Shown here one piece after another: positions 10,481 through 17,795 of a stretch of 64,000 bases of DNA. The DNA comes from Rhizobium sp. Root1212. Its GTDB lineage: Bacteria; Pseudomonadota; Alphaproteobacteria; Rhizobiales; Rhizobiaceae. The stretch covers positions 939,599 to 1,003,598 of the forward strand of contig NZ_LMDA01000001.1 of NCBI RefSeq assembly GCF_001424985.1, given 5' to 3'. Position 1 is the stretch's first letter. Every line of letters begins with the position of its first letter. Under the pieces are notes generated by a model. It did no database searches. It was not told the origin of the DNA and was given only the letters and a program-made list of their open reading frames with translations. The position numbers were made by a program, and so were the translations under genes.

Positions 10481-11359
10481 TCAGCCGACCCGCAAGCGGC
10501 GGCCGAAGCGTTCGCCGAACAGCACGATCATGCCGGCCGAGAAGATCAGCCCGGCGCCGAAGATCACGCCGCTATCGGGAATATCGCCCCAGATCAGGAA
10601 GCCGAGGATGAAGGCCCAGACGAGGGAGGAATATTCGAACGGCGCCAGCACCGAAACCGGCGCGCGGCGCATGCCCTCGAACATCGCGTACTGACCGATG
10701 CCGGCGATCACCCCGGTCCCCGTCATCAGCGCGACGTCGGCCAGCGTCGGCGGCACCCAGTAGACGGTCATGGCGAGGCCAGTGAAGACGATGAAGAAGC
10801 TGCTCGACAGCGTCATCTGCACCAGGCTGCGCTCCTGCAGCGCCGTCTTGCGCAGCAGCACGGTGGCAATCGCCCAGAACGTTGCCGCCTGCAGCGCAAG
10901 CAGCACCGGCAGGCTGAGCTTCAGGCCGGTTCCCATGGGATCGCAGGCGACGAGCACGCCGACGAAGCCGACGACGACGGCGACCCAGCGCAGCAGTGGC
11001 ACATCCTCCTTGAGGATCGGCACGGCGAGAATGGTGATCAGCATCGGAGAGGCATAGTAGAACGTCGTCAGTTCGGCGAGGCCAAGCTCGCGGGCGGCGT
11101 TGTAATAGGAAAGCCAGGCGGCGAGCAGCAGGATGTTGCGCAGGAACATCGGCTTCAGCACCGGCGAATGCCAGGCATCGACGACGACCTGCCGGCGGCC
11201 GACCGCCAGGCAGATCGCAAGGATCGTGACGCTGCGCGTAAACAGGATCTGCGATACGGGGATCGCCGCCACCAGCCACTTGACCGAGGCGTCCTGCACC
11301 GAAAACATCAAATAGGAAAACATCGTCAGCACGATGCCGGACAGGACGGACTTGTTCAC
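10481..11359 (-). CDS. EamA/DMT-superfamily exporter
   Basis: Drug/metabolite transporter of 292 residues with ten predicted transmembrane helices arranged as two EamA repeats of five. The first repeat begins at SGIVLTMFSYLMFSVQDASVKW, shortened here to its start VLTMFSYLMFSVQDASV, and the second ends with the LIWGDIPDSGVIFGAGLI region. Members export amino acids, riboflavin precursors or purines, but specificity cannot be predicted. It is convergent with mntR, leaving only 7 bases between the stop codons. Confidence 0.88.
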   Translation of the reverse strand: MNKSVLSGIVLTMFSYLMFSVQDASVKWLVAAIPVSQILFTRSVTILAICLAVGRRQVVVDAWHSPVLKPMFLRNILLLAAWLSYYNAARELGLAELTTFYYASPMLITILAVPILKEDVPLLRWVAVVVGFVGVLVACDPMGTGLKLSLPVLLALQAATFWAIATVLLRKTALQERSLVQMTLSSSFFIVFTGLAMTVYWVPPTLADVALMTGTGVIAGIGQYAMFEGMRRAPVSVLAPFEYSSLVWAFILGFLIWGDIPDSGVIFGAGLIFSAGMIVLFGERFGRRLRVG

Positions 11360-11455
11360 GGAAGGCTTCCCCCGGCGCAGATGCGCGCCTTAACCCTGAT
11401 ACTCCGGCGCAAGCGGCCGCGAAAGGGCCCTTAATGTGGCGAAAACTTGCCGGGT

Positions 11456-12601
11456 TCAGATACCCAATACGGACAGCATGACGAAGGTGGAAAACAGCAC
11501 GAAATGGGTCATGCCCTCGATCGCGTTGGTTTCGCCGTCGTTGAGATTGATCGCGGCGACGATGAGGGTGATGGCGACCATCACCGTCTGCACCGGGCTC
11601 ATGGCCATGACGAAGGGCTGGCCGGTGTAGAGCGCGATCGCCTCCATCACCGGCACCGTCAGGATGACGGTCGAGAGCGACGCACCGAGCGCGATATTGA
11701 CGACGGCCTGCATACGGTTTGCAAGGGCTGCCCGCATCGCCGTCATGATCTCGGGGGCTGCGGAAATGGCGGCAACCACGATGGCCGCCATGGCGGGCGG
11801 CGCGCCGCTGCCCTTCAGCCCTTCCGTCAGCAGTCCCGACATCACCTCGGCCAGCACGCCGATGACGATCACGCCGACCACCAGCGTTGCGATGGAGACG
11901 GAGACCGGATCGTTTCGCGGCGCTGTACTTGCCGTCTTTCGCGGTGCGCGCTTGGGATAGCTGTAGCTGAAGAAATAGCTGTGCACCCCCACCTGCATGC
12001 GCAGGAACAGCGCATAGAGCGTGATCATCGCGACGATGGTGAAGGCGGAATAATAGTGCCATTTCGCCGCCGGCACGAATTCCGGCACCACCATGGAAAT
12101 GCCCATCGCCGTCAGGATCATGACGCTGTAGGTGCGGCTCGAATCATCGTTATAGGGCTGCTCGCCGTGTTTGAGCCCGCCGAGCAGGGCGGCAAGGCCG
12201 AGAATGCCGTTCACATCCAGCATGACCGCCGAATAGATCGTGTCGCGCACCAGCGTCGGCGAGCTTTCCTTGCCCATCATGATCGCGAGGATGACGACCT
12301 CGACCACGACGGCCGACAGCGTCAGGATCATCGTGCCATAGGGATCGCCGACCTTAGCGGCCAGCACCTCCGCGTGGTGGGCGACCCGCATCGAGGCCAT
12401 GACGATGGCGACGACCAGCAGGCCCGCGCCGGCAAGGGCTGCAAGCCTTCCCGCCGCCAGCAGTTCATGCTCGAGATACAGCCCGGCGACGGCGGCAAGC
12501 ACCGCCAACAGAAGCAGGAATTCGGATCTTACGGAGACGGGCAACGGCAGGCCTCGCGGGCGGGATTTCGGCAAAACGAGTATAGGGGCCGGCTTCCGCA
12601 T
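11456..12601 (-). CDS. Calcium/proton antiporter (ChaA/y4hA type)
   Basis: Cation/proton antiporter of 381 residues with about eleven transmembrane helices and two Na/Ca-exchanger alpha repeats. The first repeat contains HHAEVLAAKVGDPYGT then LTLSAVVVEVVI, and the second SAAPEIMTAMRAALANR then NIALGASLSTVIL; the acidic residues in these repeats coordinate the cation. It resembles the rhizobial protein annotated y4hA. It is divergent from the LexA/S24-like gene and shares with it an intergenic palindrome. Confidence 0.87.
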   Translation of the reverse strand: MRKPAPILVLPKSRPRGLPLPVSVRSEFLLLLAVLAAVAGLYLEHELLAAGRLAALAGAGLLVVAIVMASMRVAHHAEVLAAKVGDPYGTMILTLSAVVVEVVILAIMMGKESSPTLVRDTIYSAVMLDVNGILGLAALLGGLKHGEQPYNDDSSRTYSVMILTAMGISMVVPEFVPAAKWHYYSAFTIVAMITLYALFLRMQVGVHSYFFSYSYPKRAPRKTASTAPRNDPVSVSIATLVVGVIVIGVLAEVMSGLLTEGLKGSGAPPAMAAIVVAAISAAPEIMTAMRAALANRMQAVVNIALGASLSTVILTVPVMEAIALYTGQPFVMAMSPVQTVMVAITLIVAAINLNDGETNAIEGMTHFVLFSTFVMLSVLGI

Positions 12602-12646
12602 TTCAATCGAAAGGGCCGTGATCCTACCCGCAGGAAGGCAAGTGAG

Positions 12647-12670
12647 GGAACAGGATTATTTTCCTGTTCC
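12647..12670. promoter_or_regulatory. Inverted repeat between the antiporter and S24-repressor genes
   Basis: GGAACAGGA-TTATTT-TCCTGTTCC, perfect 9-base arms with a 6-base spacer, 86 bases upstream of the S24 gene and 46 bases upstream of the divergent antiporter start. It is a strong operator candidate for the adjacent regulator. Confidence 0.5.
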
Positions 12671-12755
12671 GCTTTACTGCCGGCGACTGCTTCGCTAGAA
12701 TGTGGCGTGCCCAAAAAGGAGAGCATCCGGCTTTACCGTCGCAGGAGGCGCACCG

Positions 12756-13418
12756 ATGTTTTCACATGACCGGATATGGGGCGCGATCGACGCACTGGCC
12801 GAGCGGCACCAGCTGTCGCCATCCGGCCTTGCCCGCCGCGCCGGCCTCGATCCGACATCATTCAACAAGTCCAAGCGCCATTCCGTCGATGGCCGCGAGC
12901 GTTGGCCCTCGACGGAATCGATCGCCAAGGTGCTCGACGCCACCGGCGCGACCATCGGCCAGTTCATGGAATTCCTGCGGCCGGAGCCCGCCGGCAGCTT
13001 GCCGGAAGGCAGCTTTCCGCCGCAAAGCTCGTCGATCCCGCTGCTCGGCTTCGCCCAGGCCGGCGCGGGCGGCTTTTTCGACGATGGCGGCTTTCCCGCC
13101 GGCCAGGGTTGGGACGTGGTGGATTTTCCCGCGCCGCCGGATGCCCGCGGCGGCGTCTATGCGCTGGAAATCCAGGGCGACAGCATGCTGCCGCTCTACC
13201 GCGACGGCGACGTGCTCATCGTCGAGCCGGGCGCCCAGATCCGCCGCGGCGACCGCGTCGTCGTCAAGACCGGCGAAGGCGAGGTCATGGCCAAGGTGCT
13301 TATGCGGCAGACCCCGCGCAGCATCGAACTCCTGTCGCTCAACCCCGAACACCCGAACCGCACCTTCGACATGAACGAGATCGAATGGATCGCGCGGATC
13401 ATCTGGGCCAGCCAATAG
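12756..13418 (+). CDS. LexA-like repressor: XRE-type HTH with S24 peptidase domain
   Basis: Transcriptional regulator of 220 residues. AGGAGG seven bases upstream fixes the ATG at 12756. The N-terminal helix-turn-helix (about 1-75) includes LSPSGLARRAGLDPTSFNKS. An Ala-Gly pair in GFAQAGAGG is where LexA-type repressors are cleaved. The S24 fold follows with the nucleophile Ser in IQGDSMLPLY and the Lys general base in VMAKVLM, so the Ser/Lys dyad is intact. Self-cleavage linking it to DNA damage or another signal is inferred. It is followed after 14 bases by a nuclease-like protein, suggesting co-transcription. Confidence 0.87.
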   Translation: MFSHDRIWGAIDALAERHQLSPSGLARRAGLDPTSFNKSKRHSVDGRERWPSTESIAKVLDATGATIGQFMEFLRPEPAGSLPEGSFPPQSSSIPLLGFAQAGAGGFFDDGGFPAGQGWDVVDFPAPPDARGGVYALEIQGDSMLPLYRDGDVLIVEPGAQIRRGDRVVVKTGEGEVMAKVLMRQTPRSIELLSLNPEHPNRTFDMNEIEWIARIIWASQ

Positions 13419-13432
13419 GATCGTTTTCCGCG

Positions 13433-14167
13433 ATGAAGCGGCATTTGCTGACATTCCTGGGCGGCCTTGCCGCTATCGGCCTCACCGTGCTGATCCTGAT
13501 GGGCGGCCAAGCCACGATCCAGGGGCGGGAAAGTGCCGCGACGCCGGATTTCACGCTGGAAACGCCGGATGACATACCGGCGGCGGAAGACGACGGGACT
13601 CTTCCCGAGCCCGAAAACACCGTTCCCGATGTCGCCGGACAGGAGGAAAACAAACCGACCCGCAGCATCGAGCCCGAAAGTTTCGGCATGCCGGAGGCGG
13701 TGACGGCCGAGCCGCTGACCCGCGTCGAGGCGCGCGCGCCGCTTTCTGAGCTCGTCGCCAAAGCCGAGCCGGAGCTGCAGGTGCTGCGCCACCCGACGGC
13801 GCTTTCGGCCGGCACGATCCAGTTCGAAAACGGCACGCTGCAGCTCGACGGCATCGAGCCGCAATCGGCCGAGCGCCAATGCGGTGAAGGCGAGAAAGCC
13901 TGGCCTTGCGGGCTGGTCGCCCGCACTGCCTTCCGCGGATATCTGCGCGCCCGCGCCCTGCGCTGCATGGTGCCCGCGGACAAGTGGCAGGGCACGATCA
14001 CCGCCCGCTGCAGCATCAGTGACGCTGATCCCGCCCAATGGCTTGCGGAGAACGGCTGGGCGGAGGCATCCGCCAATTCTCCGCTCGGTGACAGCGTTGC
14101 CGCGGCTCGTGCCAAGAAGATCGGCTTCTATGGTGACGATCCGCGAGGCGCCGCGCCGGAGCCGTGA
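13433..14167 (+). CDS. SNase-like periplasmic or anchored protein, probably catalytically degenerate
   Basis: Protein of 244 residues with an N-terminal hydrophobic segment (about 5-25), an acidic Pro-rich linker to about residue 120, and a C-terminal region with the thermonuclease (SNase) pattern: a GTIQFENGTLQLDGIEP strand, the CGEGEKAWPCG pair of Cys, a Cys-containing TARCSISDADPAQW strand and WLAENGWAEA. The Arg and Glu that staphylococcal nuclease uses after the GDT loop are not obvious: QLDGIEPQ stands where RLxGIDxPE is expected. It may bind rather than cut nucleic acid. It lies directly behind the S24 regulator. Confidence 0.72.
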   Translation: MKRHLLTFLGGLAAIGLTVLILMGGQATIQGRESAATPDFTLETPDDIPAAEDDGTLPEPENTVPDVAGQEENKPTRSIEPESFGMPEAVTAEPLTRVEARAPLSELVAKAEPELQVLRHPTALSAGTIQFENGTLQLDGIEPQSAERQCGEGEKAWPCGLVARTAFRGYLRARALRCMVPADKWQGTITARCSISDADPAQWLAENGWAEASANSPLGDSVAAARAKKIGFYGDDPRGAAPEP

Positions 14168-14240
14168 AAACAAGCTGGGTCAGGATTGCAATCGGCGCGC
14201 CCCATGCCTAAGTGGCGGACAGTCAACCAAGGGAACACCG

Positions 14241-14651
14241 ATGAACAGCAGCCTTACCCAGCATAAAGCTCTCATCCACGTCATGGTCATGATGTCGGCC
14301 GTCGACCGGACGATGACCGATGGCGAACTGGAGCGCATCGGCCGGCTGTCCCGCTTCCTGCCGGTGTTCGAGGGTTTTGACGACGAGGAGTTGGTGCGGA
14401 TAGCCCGCGACTGCGCCCAGCTGCTGTCCGGCCCCGAAGGGCTCGATATCGCGCTGGAACTGGTGCGCGAAGCACTGCCCGCGCGGCTCCACGATACGGC
14501 CTATGCACTGGCGGTCGAAATCGCCGCCGCCGATCTTGCGCTCCGTCAGGAGGAAATCCGGCTGTTGCAATTGCTACGCGACCGGCTGGGCCTCGACAAG
14601 CTGACCTGCGCCGCCATCGAGCGCGCGGCCATCGCCCGCTTCCGTAAATAA
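14241..14651 (+). CDS. TerB-like tellurite-resistance family protein
   Basis: All-helical protein of 136 residues matching the TerB/DjlA-N-like fold. A metal-binding acidic repeat is visible as SAVDRTMTDGELERIG near the start and IAAADLALRQEEIR near residue 95, the two equivalent helix-loop-helix segments of the family. TerB domains are linked to tellurite resistance and membrane stress, but stand-alone rhizobial copies have no assigned role. The ATG has only a weak GGGAAC upstream. Confidence 0.8.
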   Translation: MNSSLTQHKALIHVMVMMSAVDRTMTDGELERIGRLSRFLPVFEGFDDEELVRIARDCAQLLSGPEGLDIALELVREALPARLHDTAYALAVEIAAADLALRQEEIRLLQLLRDRLGLDKLTCAAIERAAIARFRK

Positions 14652-14654
14652 GCT

Positions 14655-14757
14655 TAGAGTTTGTCAGGGAAAAGTGGGAACCGGTTTTCCAGAAAAGACA
14701 AACGAAAACAAAAGAATCGAGAGTATGTCTGGTTCAATCTGAACCTGACATACTCTA
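14655..14757. repeat. RIME-like rhizobial palindromic repeat between convergent genes
   Basis: Two consecutive inverted repeats. The left unit has GTTTGTC/GACAAAC outer arms and GGAAAA/TTTTCC inner arms around GTGGGAACCGG. The right unit (14720-14756) has 16-base arms AGAGTATGTCTGGTTC and GAACCTGACATACTCT that pair at 15 of 16 positions around AATCT. The layout resembles the Rhizobium-specific intergenic mosaic elements. The right hairpin reaches the stop codon of the leftward binding-protein gene and could act as a terminator on both strands. Confidence 0.65.
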
Positions 14758-15642
14758 GTATATTCCCGTCGGGAAATAGCGCGTATAGATCTCGTTCAGC
14801 CGGCCGCTGCGTGACAGATTGAGCAGCGCATGGTTCAGCGCCTGCGTCAGGGCCGGATCGGCCTTGCGGTTAAGGATGGCAAGGCCCTCGCCAAGAAACC
14901 GCTGCGAGAAATAGGCGCCGTCCATCAGCAGGCAGCAGCCGCCGGCCTCTGTGCCGGCCGTCCAGAAGGACAGCTGCACGCCATCGGAAAACACCCCGGC
15001 GACATCGCCCTTCTTCAGGGCTTCCAGCATGGCCGGTCGCGCCGGGAAGGGCTTGATCTCCATGCCCGGAAAGAAGGCGCGGGCCATGGCCTCATGGGTG
15101 GTGCCGGCGACGACGCCGACCGGCTTGTGGGCAAAGGCGGCTGGCGTGGTATCCGCACCCACCACGCGGCGATTGCCGGCAAAACGGGCGGGCAGCGCCA
15201 TATAGACACGCGACAGAGAGAAGCGCTGGCGCAATTCCGGCGTGATGCCGATGCCGGCGATGATCGCCTCTCCCTGATCCTTTTCCAGCGCCGGAACAAG
15301 ATCAGCATAGGCAACCGCCTGGATCTGGCACTTGTCCTCGATTTCGAGATCACGGCAGATTTCCCGCACGAGATCGACGTTAAAGCCGGAAAGCCGGCCT
15401 GACTGATCGATAAAATTGAACGGCGGGAAATCGACCGTAGTCAGGAAACGCAAACGTGCGAGCCCGCTCAGATCTGGCTTGGCGATGCGCTCTCTCGCGT
15501 CGAACAGGAGCGGCAGATCGGCCGCTTTGGCCTCCGGTGACGGGACGGCGGGCGATTGCGCGTGAACTGACGCTGCGAGCGAAAATACGCAAGCAACGAA
15601 AAACCCATAAAATTTTAAGGATGCGCAACGGGCAGGCCGCAT
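14755..15642 (-). CDS. Periplasmic amino-acid-type substrate-binding protein
   Basis: Family 3 solute-binding protein of 295 residues. The start at 15642 gives a good signal peptide ending near ASVHAQ; an ATG nine codons upstream (15669) is also possible. The binding fold begins with LRFLTTVDFPPFNFID and GFNVDLVREICRDL, typical of cystine or polar-amino-acid binding proteins, and continues with IAGIGITPELRQRF. No permease or ATPase gene is adjacent, so it is an orphan whose partner lies elsewhere, or it acts as a sensor. It is divergent from the glycosyltransferase gene. Confidence 0.85.
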   Translation of the reverse strand: MRPARCASLKFYGFFVACVFSLAASVHAQSPAVPSPEAKAADLPLLFDARERIAKPDLSGLARLRFLTTVDFPPFNFIDQSGRLSGFNVDLVREICRDLEIEDKCQIQAVAYADLVPALEKDQGEAIIAGIGITPELRQRFSLSRVYMALPARFAGNRRVVGADTTPAAFAHKPVGVVAGTTHEAMARAFFPGMEIKPFPARPAMLEALKKGDVAGVFSDGVQLSFWTAGTEAGGCCLLMDGAYFSQRFLGEGLAILNRKADPALTQALNHALLNLSRSGRLNEIYTRYFPTGIY

Positions 15643-15708
15643 TAAGATCAATCCGGGGTCACATTTCATCTTGAGCACAAAACACGCCGGGGCCGGCCAC
15701 GGGGCTGC

Positions 15709-17646
15709 ATGCGCTTCACAGAATATCCTCACAATTCGGGAATGGCTACCGCAAAGGACGCCCGCGCGCCCACAACGGGACCGACAGGCGCCGATGCCCT
15801 TGCGCCCGCGCCTTCACCGGATCTCGTGGCCGAAGGCACGCTTCTCCTGAAAATGGGTATCGGCAAGCCGGCCATCGCCCGCGCCATGCGGCTTGCCACC
15901 GATCACGGCACATCGCTTGAAGAAGAGCTTCTGGCGAACGGCCTGATCGATGAAGCCACCTATTTCGAGGCGATCTCCGAAACCCTCGGCCTCCCCTTCC
16001 TGAAACACATCGCCGCGAACGAGGTCCATGACCTGCCGGGCCTCGACAGCCAGCTTGGCCGGCCGGAAGTGCTTCTCCTGCAGCCGCCGCTTGCCCGACC
16101 GATCCGAGTGATGGCGCCGCGGCTTTCACAACTGGGTCCGCTTCGGGAGCGGCTACGCCTTCACCCGGAGCTTCGCCCACGGCTTGCGATCTCGACCCGC
16201 TCGGAAATCCGCCGCGCCGCCTGGCAGGCGGGACGGACCCGGCGGGTCGCGGAAACCGGGCGACAACTGTCGGAAACCATGCCGCTCTACAGCGCCCGCA
16301 TCATCTTCTGGGGCCGGCAGGGTTTTTATGCGGGCATGCTGGCGAGCGGCATCCTCGCGGCCATCTACGCCATGCCGTTTCTGACGGTGCTCGTCACGCA
16401 CATTCTTCTCAGCCTGCTTTTCCTCGCCAACTTCGTTCTGCGCTTCGTTGCACTCCTATCTGCCCAGGCCCGCGAACGCCGCCAGCACACCCGCCGGCCA
16501 CGCAGCCTGCCCAAGGAACATCCGCTGCCGGTCTATTCGGTGCTCGTGGCGCTTTATCATGAGGAGGCCGTGGTGCCGCAACTGATCGAGGCGCTGAACC
16601 GGCTCGACTGGCCGCGCTCCCGCCTCGATATCAAGCTGGTCTGCGAAGAAGATGACGACGGTACGATCGGCTTGCTCGAATCGATGAAGCTGCCGCCGGA
16701 ATACGAGATCGTGCGCGTGCCGGTGCGCAATCCGCGCACCAAACCGAAAGCGTTGACTTACGCATTGACCGGCGTGCGCGGCAGCCTGCTTGCCGTCTAT
16801 GACGCCGAGGACCGCCCCTCCCCCGGCCAGCTGCGGCAGGCGCATGCGGCTTTCTGCCGGATGAGCAGCCGCACGGCCTGCCTGCAGGCCCCGCTCTTCG
16901 TCACCAATGCGGAGCAATCCTGGCTGAGCAGCCTGTTTGCGCTGGAATATTCGGCGCTCTTTCGCGGCCTGCTGCCGATGCTGGCGGCCGCACGTCTGCC
17001 ATTGCCGCTCGGCGGTACATCCAACCATTTCCGCACCGCGGCGCTGAAGCAGGTCGGCGGCTGGGACCCGTACAACGTCACCGAGGATGCCGATCTCGGC
17101 ATGCGGCTTTATCGCAAGGGATATCGCGCCCGCGTCGTGTCGCTGCCCACCTACGAGGACGCGCCGACCACGCTCGACATCTGGCTGAAGCAACGCACGC
17201 GCTGGTACAAGGGCTGGCTGCAAACCTGGCTGGTGCAGATGCGAAAACCGCGCCGCCTGCGCAAGGAAATGGGCTGGGGCGGTTTCCTAGCCTTTCAGGT
17301 GCTGATTGGCGGCATGCTGTTTTCCTCCCTCTGCCACCCGCTGGTCATCGGCTTCATCGTCTATCTGAGCTGGCTGATGATCGAACAGGGCAGCCATACG
17401 AGCAGCGCGCTTTCCTTCTGGCTGTTCGTCGCCGATGTCGTCAATATCTTCGGAAGCTACGGAGTTTTCGTCGCGCTCGGACGCGTGGGAATGAGCCGGG
17501 CCGAACGCCGCGCCGTCGGCTGGCGCTGGATGCTGACGCCGGTCTATTGGCTGGCATTATCGCTTGCCGCCTGGCGCGCAGTGATCGAACTGCGCACGAA
17601 ACCGTTCGTCTGGAACAAGACGCCGCATGAGCCGGTGAAGAAGTAA
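15709..17646 (+). CDS. Family 2 membrane glycosyltransferase with T2SSE-like N-terminal domain
   Basis: Protein of 645 residues; an in-frame ATG at 15742 is an alternative start. Residues about 35-170 resemble the MshEN/T2SSE N-terminal domain that binds cyclic di-GMP in some proteins (GTSLEEELLANGLIDEATYF). Two transmembrane helices follow, then a processive GT2 domain from about 265 with VALYHEEAVVPQLIEAL, the metal-binding AVYDAEDRPSP, the acceptor motif NVTEDADLGMRLY and the QRTRWYKGW box. Further C-terminal helices complete a cellulose-synthase-like channel arrangement. The product is not predictable, but polysaccharide synthesis with nucleotide second-messenger control is plausible. Confidence 0.87.
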   Translation: MRFTEYPHNSGMATAKDARAPTTGPTGADALAPAPSPDLVAEGTLLLKMGIGKPAIARAMRLATDHGTSLEEELLANGLIDEATYFEAISETLGLPFLKHIAANEVHDLPGLDSQLGRPEVLLLQPPLARPIRVMAPRLSQLGPLRERLRLHPELRPRLAISTRSEIRRAAWQAGRTRRVAETGRQLSETMPLYSARIIFWGRQGFYAGMLASGILAAIYAMPFLTVLVTHILLSLLFLANFVLRFVALLSAQARERRQHTRRPRSLPKEHPLPVYSVLVALYHEEAVVPQLIEALNRLDWPRSRLDIKLVCEEDDDGTIGLLESMKLPPEYEIVRVPVRNPRTKPKALTYALTGVRGSLLAVYDAEDRPSPGQLRQAHAAFCRMSSRTACLQAPLFVTNAEQSWLSSLFALEYSALFRGLLPMLAAARLPLPLGGTSNHFRTAALKQVGGWDPYNVTEDADLGMRLYRKGYRARVVSLPTYEDAPTTLDIWLKQRTRWYKGWLQTWLVQMRKPRRLRKEMGWGGFLAFQVLIGGMLFSSLCHPLVIGFIVYLSWLMIEQGSHTSSALSFWLFVADVVNIFGSYGVFVALGRVGMSRAERRAVGWRWMLTPVYWLALSLAAWRAVIELRTKPFVWNKTPHEPVKK

Positions 17647-17653
17647 AGAAAGC

Positions 17654-17727
17654 TGGAGCGGGTAGCGGGAATCGAACCCGCGCGATCAGCTTGGGAAGCT
17701 GACAAGCTACCATTACATCATACCCGC
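17654..17727 (-). tRNA. tRNA-Gly(CCC)
   Basis: The reverse strand folds as a 74-base tRNA: acceptor stem GCGGGTA paired with TACCCGC, D-arm region with TGGTAG, anticodon stem TCAGC/GCTGA with loop TTCCCAA giving anticodon CCC, T-arm GCGGGTTCGATTCCCGC, and an encoded CCA end. It reads GGG codons. Confidence 0.95.
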
Positions 17728-17795
17728 GTTGGGCTTGAGCTTTCCACCATGCGCGCGCGGGTGTCAAGACGAAACCCGCTTCCGCAAAAGATGTC

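Noticed and set aside
12647-12671. Reading GGAAC at 12647 as an EcfG promoter for the S24 gene
   Set aside because: No CGTT follows at 16-17 bases; the sequence is better explained as an inverted repeat.
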